Of a DNA stretch of 64,000 nt, positions 59,860-64,000 are shown in pieces (the stretch's first letter is position 1; each line of letters starts with the position of its first letter). The translations under genes and the position numbers were made by a program. The notes under the pieces were generated by a model. That model saw only the letters and a list, made by a program, of their open reading frames with translations. It was not told the DNA's origin and made no database searches. Source of the stretch: Streptacidiphilus jiangxiensis (GTDB lineage: Bacteria > Actinomycetota > Actinomycetes > Streptomycetales > Streptomycetaceae); NCBI RefSeq assembly GCF_900109465.1, contig NZ_FOAZ01000008.1, positions 248,001 to 312,000 of the forward strand, given 5' to 3'.

Positions 59860-60908
59860 TGCAACACCGCCCGCTCGGCCGCACCGGCATCTCCGTCAGC
59901 AAGTTCGCCCTCGGCACGCTGCACTTCGGTGCGTGGGGCAACCCCGACCACGACGCCGCCGCCCGGATGATCCACACGGCCCTCGACGCGGGCATCAACC
60001 TCGTGGACACGGCCGACCAGTACTCCTCCGGTGAGTCCGAGGAGATCGTCGGCAAGGCGATCCGGGGACGTCGCGACGAGGTCGTGCTCGCGACCAAGGG
60101 GCACTTCCCGCTCCGCCTCGGCAAGGACGGCGACCCCAACCTCCGGGGAAACTCCCGCCGTTGGCTGACCCGCGCGGTCGAGGACAGCCTGCGCCGACTC
60201 GGCACCGACCGTATCGACCTCTACCAGGTGCACCGGCCCGACCCCGCGACCGACATCGACGAGACGCTCTCGGTGCTGTCCGACCTGGTCCGAGCGGGCA
60301 AGATCATGGCGATCGGCACCTCCGGCTTCCCCGCCGAGCAGCTCGTCGAGGCCCAGTGGGTCGCCGACCGGCGCCACCACGTCCCCTTCCACACCGAGCA
60401 GCCCCCGTACTCCGTCTTCGTCCGCGGCATCGAGGCGGACGTGCTGCCGACCGCCCAGAAGCACGGGCTCGGGGTGCTCACCTGGAGTCCGCTCAACAGC
60501 GGCTGGCTGACCGGGAAGTTCCGGCACGGCCAGGAGATCGAGATGACGCCGTTCCGCCGCGTGGTCTCGCACAAGTTCGACCTCGACCTCCCCGGCAACC
60601 GGCGCAAGCTCGACGCCGTCGAGGAGTTGGCGACCGTGGCGGACGAGGCGGGCGTCCCGCTCACCCACCTGGCCCTCGCCTTCGCGGCGACCCATCCGGC
60701 GGTCACCTCGGTGATCCTCGGCCCCCGCACCGAGGCCCACCTCACCGACCAACTCGCGGCGGCCGACCTGCGCCTCGACGACGACGTCCTCGACCGCATC
60801 GACGCCATCGTCCCGCCGGGCACCACCCTCAACCCGGCCGACGCCGACCACACCCGCCCCGCCCTCGCCGACCCCGACCTGCGCCGCCGCCCCCCGCACC
60901 GCCGCTGA
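59859..60908 (+). CDS. Aldo-keto reductase
   Basis: The 349-residue TIM-barrel NADPH-dependent oxidoreductase begins MQHRPLGRTGISVSKFALGT. The catalytic tetrad is visible: Asp and Tyr in LVDTADQYSSGESEE, Lys in VVLATKGHF and His in DLYQVHRPDP. The cofactor loop reads SVILGPRTEAHL. It is translationally coupled to the MerR gene and probably detoxifies aldehydes or ketones sensed by that regulator; the substrate is unknown. The His/Arg/Pro-rich tail is not part of the fold. Confidence 0.92.
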   Translation: MQHRPLGRTGISVSKFALGTLHFGAWGNPDHDAAARMIHTALDAGINLVDTADQYSSGESEEIVGKAIRGRRDEVVLATKGHFPLRLGKDGDPNLRGNSRRWLTRAVEDSLRRLGTDRIDLYQVHRPDPATDIDETLSVLSDLVRAGKIMAIGTSGFPAEQLVEAQWVADRRHHVPFHTEQPPYSVFVRGIEADVLPTAQKHGLGVLTWSPLNSGWLTGKFRHGQEIEMTPFRRVVSHKFDLDLPGNRRKLDAVEELATVADEAGVPLTHLALAFAATHPAVTSVILGPRTEAHLTDQLAAADLRLDDDVLDRIDAIVPPGTTLNPADADHTRPALADPDLRRRPPHRR

Positions 60909-61246
60909 GCGGTGCGGGCGCGGACGCCCCGTCAGGCACGCCAGGCGTGCGTCAGGGACGCGGCGACGGCGACCCGGTCTTCGTGGTCCCGCAGACCAGG
61001 ATGCCGTTGATCTGCTTGCAGTCGCCGTTCTGCGGAGGCGTCGAGACCTGTCCCGGCCCCGGCCGCCGCGGCACCATGGTGTGCGGATCGGCGGGCCGCG
61101 TGGCCCGATGGGGGTGAGCCGCGTCTTCCGGGCGACCTCGGGCTGGGTCGACGCGTCATCGCGCATCCGCGCGAGACGGGTCTCGAATGTTGCCGCCCTG
61201 GCAGCCGCTGACCTTGCCTGTCAGTGCCCGCGAGCATGCTGTTCCC
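60909..61246. other. 338-base region between AKR and hydrolase genes
   Basis: The only coding candidate here is a short minus-strand frame at 60952-61077 (listed separately). CAGGCACGCC and GGCGTGCG form a small imperfect hairpin just after the AKR gene (about 60933-60950). The promoter of the hydrolase at 61247 should lie near 61150-61240, but no clear -10/-35 is visible. Confidence 0.4.
60952..61077 (-). CDS. Possible small ORF or gene remnant (41 aa)
   Basis: The frame from ATG 61077 ends GDCKQINGILVCGTTKTG and then SPSPRP. It contains two Cys spaced like a disulfide loop and looks more protein-like than its neighbours. No ribosome site is obvious. It may be the C-terminal remnant of a secreted protein, since the frame is open upstream to a stop near 61175. 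Evidence is weak and rests on composition only. Confidence 0.25.
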   Translation of the reverse strand: MVPRRPGPGQVSTPPQNGDCKQINGILVCGTTKTGSPSPRP

Positions 61247-62044
61247 ATGACCCTACGGATATCGGGTGAGGCCCCCGCTGAGCCGTCGAGAGCCTGCCTG
61301 GATGTGGATGGGAGGCGCTTGTCGTTCCTCGACTTCGGAGGCTCGGGGCGTGTGCTGCTCGCCTTGCACGGCCACTTCGACGAAGGCCGCACGTTTACCC
61401 GCCTGGCCGAGGAGTTGCCGTCCGACTGGCGGGTGATCGCGCTGGACCAGCGCGGGCACGGATTCTCGGACCGGACGGACGACTACTCCCGCGAGGGCTA
61501 CGTCGACGATGCACTGAGGTTGCTGGATCATCTCGGCGTCGGCCCGGTCGTCGTGCTCGGCCATTCGCTGGGGGGTGTGAACGCCTATCAGCTCGCCGCT
61601 CGCCGACCACATCGCGTTGAGGCCCTGATCATCGAGGACATCGGGGTCGAACTGGATCACGACCTCTCGTTCTGTCTTGCCTGGCCGCGGCGGGTGGCGA
61701 CGCGATCCGGTCTGATCGAACGGCTCGGTGACTCGGCTCGCTACCTCATGGGTGCCGTACGTGAGTTCCCTGACGGGTGGGGCTTGGCGTTCAGCCCGGA
61801 GGACATGGTCCGCTCCGGGGGCCAACAGGTCGGCGACCACTGGAGCGACTGGCTGGCCACCGACTGTCCGGCCCTGCTCGTCCGGGGCACCAAGAGTGAC
61901 ATCCTCGGATCAGCCGAGGCCACGGCGATGGTGCGACGTCGCCCCGGAACGCGCTTGGTTGAGCTCCCGACCGGCCATACCGTTCATGCGACCGACCCTG
62001 CCGGGTTCATCGACGTCGTCCGTGATTTTCTGGAGTCACTCTGA
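61247..62044 (+). CDS. Alpha/beta hydrolase
   Basis: The 265-residue product from ATG 61247 has the oxyanion motif LALHGHFDEG and nucleophile elbow VVLGHSLGGVNAY. Acid Asp and catalytic His (LPTGHTVHATDP) are near the C-terminus. The frame is open 20 codons upstream, but that part is not family-like. Its GC3 appears slightly lower than surrounding genes (codons such as GTT, GAT and CGT), hinting at recent acquisition. The substrate is unknown. It overlaps the AraC gene's 3' end by 9 bases in convergent orientation. Confidence 0.85.
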   Translation: MTLRISGEAPAEPSRACLDVDGRRLSFLDFGGSGRVLLALHGHFDEGRTFTRLAEELPSDWRVIALDQRGHGFSDRTDDYSREGYVDDALRLLDHLGVGPVVVLGHSLGGVNAYQLAARRPHRVEALIIEDIGVELDHDLSFCLAWPRRVATRSGLIERLGDSARYLMGAVREFPDGWGLAFSPEDMVRSGGQQVGDHWSDWLATDCPALLVRGTKSDILGSAEATAMVRRRPGTRLVELPTGHTVHATDPAGFIDVVRDFLESL

Positions 62045-62857
62045 ATCCGCGCCATGGGCCCCGGCCTGCCTGACCCGGTAGCGGCCCGGGGTCGTTCCGA
62101 CGACGTCGGTGAACGCGGCGATGAAACTGCTCGGGTTGGCCCAGCCGCAGGCGTAGGCGGTTCGAATGGTGTCGTGGCCGTCGGCGAGGAGCACGAGCGC
62201 GCGGTGGATGCGCAGTTGCGTGCGCCACTCGTAGAAGGTCATGCCGAGTTCGTTGCGGAACAGCCGACTGAGGGTGCGGGTGCTGGCCCCGATCATCGTC
62301 CCGAGTTCGGCCAGCGTGGCGTTGTCTGCGGGGTTCTCGTGCAGCAGGCGGGCAAGGGCCTGGAGTCGGTCGTCCTGAGGCTCGGGCAGGTGCAGCGGCT
62401 GTTCGTCTGCTTCGCGGAGTTCGTCCACGAGAACCCGCAGCAGGCGAGCGCGCGCGGAGCGGCTGTAGCCAGGCGCGGCGTTGTCGTCGTTGTGGGGGCC
62501 GGTCAGGGCGAGCAGGACCTCGCGGGCGAGGCCGGAGGCCAGGAACACGGCGGGGTGGTCCGGTACGAGCCGGGCGAGGGACGGTGCGAGAAAGACGATG
62601 CGCATGTCGGTGTCGCCGTGGGCGCGGTGGTGGTGCGTGAACCCGGCGGGGGTCCAGGCGACTCGGTTGGCCGGAACGATCGACGTGCCGCGCTCGGTGT
62701 GAACCGCCAGGACGCCGCTGGCCGCGTAGACCAGGTGTCCGCGCGGGTGCGACTGCGTCGCGCTCGCCTCGCCGGAAGGCCACAGGTGGCGCCCGCCGGA
62801 AGGCCACACGTGCGAGGTCACACCGGCGGTCCGAGAAGGTTGGCGGCGAACGGGCAT
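62036..62857 (-). CDS. AraC-family transcriptional regulator
   Basis: The 273-residue product from ATG 62857 has an N-terminal cupin-like sensor domain (HPRGHLVYAASGVLAVHTER, NRVAWTPAGFTHHHRAHGD). The C-terminal double HTH includes NATLAELGTMIGASTRTLSR and IRTAYACGWANPSSFIAAF. His residues in the cupin may bind metal or ligand. The frame is open to 63019. It is divergent from the second hydrolase (63010) and convergent with the first, and could regulate either. Confidence 0.88.
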   Translation of the reverse strand: MPVRRQPSRTAGVTSHVWPSGGRHLWPSGEASATQSHPRGHLVYAASGVLAVHTERGTSIVPANRVAWTPAGFTHHHRAHGDTDMRIVFLAPSLARLVPDHPAVFLASGLAREVLLALTGPHNDDNAAPGYSRSARARLLRVLVDELREADEQPLHLPEPQDDRLQALARLLHENPADNATLAELGTMIGASTRTLSRLFRNELGMTFYEWRTQLRIHRALVLLADGHDTIRTAYACGWANPSSFIAAFTDVVGTTPGRYRVRQAGAHGADSE

Positions 62858-63009
62858 CAGTTGGCATCCTAACGGTGGCACGCCACACTCCGGTCCGGTG
62901 AGACTTCCTCGTGTGGAGCGGTCGCCGGTGGCGCAGCGCGGCCGGCCGCACCGCAGCTCATCGGGGCAGCATGCCTCGGTGGCCCGGACTGAGGGAGCAG
63001 GGGGAACGC

Positions 63010-63720
63010 ATGGCTGCATTCATTCTCGTGCCCGGTGCCTGGCACGGCGCCTGGGCCTTTGAGGCGGTGGTTCCGCTGCTGGAACGCGCCGGACACACCG
63101 TTCACGCCCTGACCCTGACCGGCCTGCGGCCCGAGGACGACGATGCGACGGTCGCGACCACCAACCTCGACACGCACGCCGACGATGTGTTGCAGCTGCT
63201 CGATCGCGCCCGCATCACCGACGCGACGCTGGTCGGCCACAGCTACGGCGGGATGGTGATTGCGGCCGCCGCCGACCGCTCCGGCGGCCGGGTCTCCCGG
63301 CTGGTGCATCTCGACGCCTACGTGCCGCGCGACGGCGAGTCGTGCTGGTCGTCGACGAGCGAGGGGTACCGGGCGGCGTTCGTCGCCGGTGCGGCGCGCA
63401 CCGGTCACGCCGTCCAGCCGCCGATCGGCGGCGACCCCCGCCGGCGGCCCCATCCCCTCGCCTCGCTCCTGCAGGCGATCCGGCTCACCGGCGCTTTCGC
63501 CCAGGTGCCGCGTCGGGAGTTCGTCTACTGCTCAGGGTGGGAGGACCGGACGCCGTTCGCCGACCTCCGCAGTCGGCTCCAAGCCGATCCGGGGTGGCAG
63601 GTCCATGAGCTCCCGACCGTCCACAACGCCATGCGTGAGGACCCGGAGGCGGTCGCCGCGCTCCTGCTCGGCGAATCCGTCGCGGATGCGTCGACGCAGG
63701 GACGTGCGGCGCGCATCTGA
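63010..63720 (+). CDS. Alpha/beta hydrolase (esterase/methylesterase-like)
   Basis: The 236-residue product starts at ATG 63010 with GGGGGAA upstream. It opens FILVPGAWHGAWAFEAVVPL, the typical start of the plant-type methylesterase / hydroxynitrile lyase-like group. The nucleophile elbow is TLVGHSYGGMVIAA, the acid Asp lies in the C-terminal third, and the catalytic His is in ELPTVHNAMREDP. It is divergent from the AraC regulator, a common regulator-target arrangement. The substrate is unknown. Confidence 0.88.
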   Translation: MAAFILVPGAWHGAWAFEAVVPLLERAGHTVHALTLTGLRPEDDDATVATTNLDTHADDVLQLLDRARITDATLVGHSYGGMVIAAAADRSGGRVSRLVHLDAYVPRDGESCWSSTSEGYRAAFVAGAARTGHAVQPPIGGDPRRRPHPLASLLQAIRLTGAFAQVPRREFVYCSGWEDRTPFADLRSRLQADPGWQVHELPTVHNAMREDPEAVAALLLGESVADASTQGRAARI

Positions 63721-63820
63721 GAGGGCGTCAAGTCCACCTGGTCAGAGACCTCGGCCAGGCGGGCCAGGCGGCTGAGCGCGGGGCCTTCGCCACCGGCCCG
63801 TGCCCCCCCCGATCCCCGGC

Positions 63821-64000
63821 TCAGGGCCACATCAGGCAGTACAGCTGGTGTCCCGCGTCGTGCAGCCGGTTCGCGAAGTCCTGCCACTCGTGCAGCATCT
63901 GGTAGATCACGAACGCGTCCCGCGGCCCGCGGCGGTCGGGGACGGTGGACCAGATGAAGGCCGCCGTGCCGAGCTCCGCCTCGTCCGCCTTGAGCAGCGG
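63821..64000 (-). CDS. C-terminal part of an unrecognised gene, cut by the window edge
   Basis: The minus-strand frame enters at 64000 and ends at TGA 63823-63821, giving 59 residues. It includes GTAAFIWSTVPDRRGPRD, then FVIYQMLHEWQDFANRLHDA and terminal QLYCLMWP. The composition and aromatic residues look like a real cytosolic protein. No family is recognised. The start lies outside the window. Confidence 0.65.
   Translation of the reverse strand, partial: PLLKADEAELGTAAFIWSTVPDRRGPRDAFVIYQMLHEWQDFANRLHDAGHQLYCLMWP

Noticed and set aside
63525-63887. Minus-strand 120-codon frame overlapping the second hydrolase
   Set aside because: The segment ALSRLARLAEVSDQVDLTPSQ looks vaguely like a MarR fragment, but the frame is mostly antisense to a real gene.

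Overview
The window is chromosomal DNA from a high-GC sporulating actinobacterium, almost certainly Streptomyces or a close streptomycete relative (Kitasatospora, Streptacidiphilus). The evidence is third-position GC bias throughout, GTG starts, a chaplin/rodlin cluster, the developmental pair bldN-rsbN, a BdtA-like MerR-type protein, and the rex-hemACD-hemB block. From memory, the gene order from mutY to hemB follows the S. coelicolor core. No tRNA, rRNA, insertion sequence, integrase or CRISPR array is visible.

Region 1 (1-19997) holds core genes. mutY, a two-component system, a ClC channel, disA (c-di-AMP synthase) and radA serve DNA repair, sensing and transport. A sigma-like/zinc-finger/BACON membrane protein, a Cys-rich unknown, a 1237-residue secreted propeller-lectin protein, a lipoprotein, a Ppx/GppA phosphatase, a TIM-barrel isomerase-like protein and ilvD follow.

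Region 2 (19999-33143) begins with two tandem paralogous membrane proteins. Proline dehydrogenase, proC, a HAD phosphatase and a diverged M23-like membrane protein come next. An MFS-AcuC-phosphatase operon, a BdtA-like regulator, the 32-residue ribosomal protein bS22, an epimerase and an acyltransferase complete it.

Region 3 (33187-43801) is developmental and redox control. bldN (pro-sigma factor) and rsbN (its membrane anti-sigma) are followed by a HAD phosphatase, a glutaredoxin-like protein and a DnaQ-like exonuclease. The Rex-controlled operon rex-hemA-hemC-hemD is joined by 4-base start/stop overlaps, and hemB lies just after it.

Region 4 (43910-48568) is a cluster of aerial-hypha surface proteins: three rodlin-like genes, two unknown secreted proteins and five chaplins. 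One chaplin lacks the conserved Cys pair, and one has a lipobox and a His/Asp-rich tail. BldN is the known activator of chaplin and rodlin genes in Streptomyces, so regulator and likely regulon lie within 14 kb.

Region 5 (48777-64000) is accessory. It has a lipoprotein, a GH18 chitinase with a DasR-type site, three MerR regulators (one fused to a methyltransferase, one leading an aldo-keto reductase operon), a lipase-maturation-factor protein and an MFS exporter. A lytic transglycosylase behind a structured leader, an ECF sigma/membrane protein pair, two alpha/beta hydrolases, an AraC regulator and a truncated gene at the right edge follow.

A family of roughly 105-130-base nested palindromes with near-identical 22-base arms occurs four times, each directly after a stop codon. 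These look like a dispersed terminator-type repeat.
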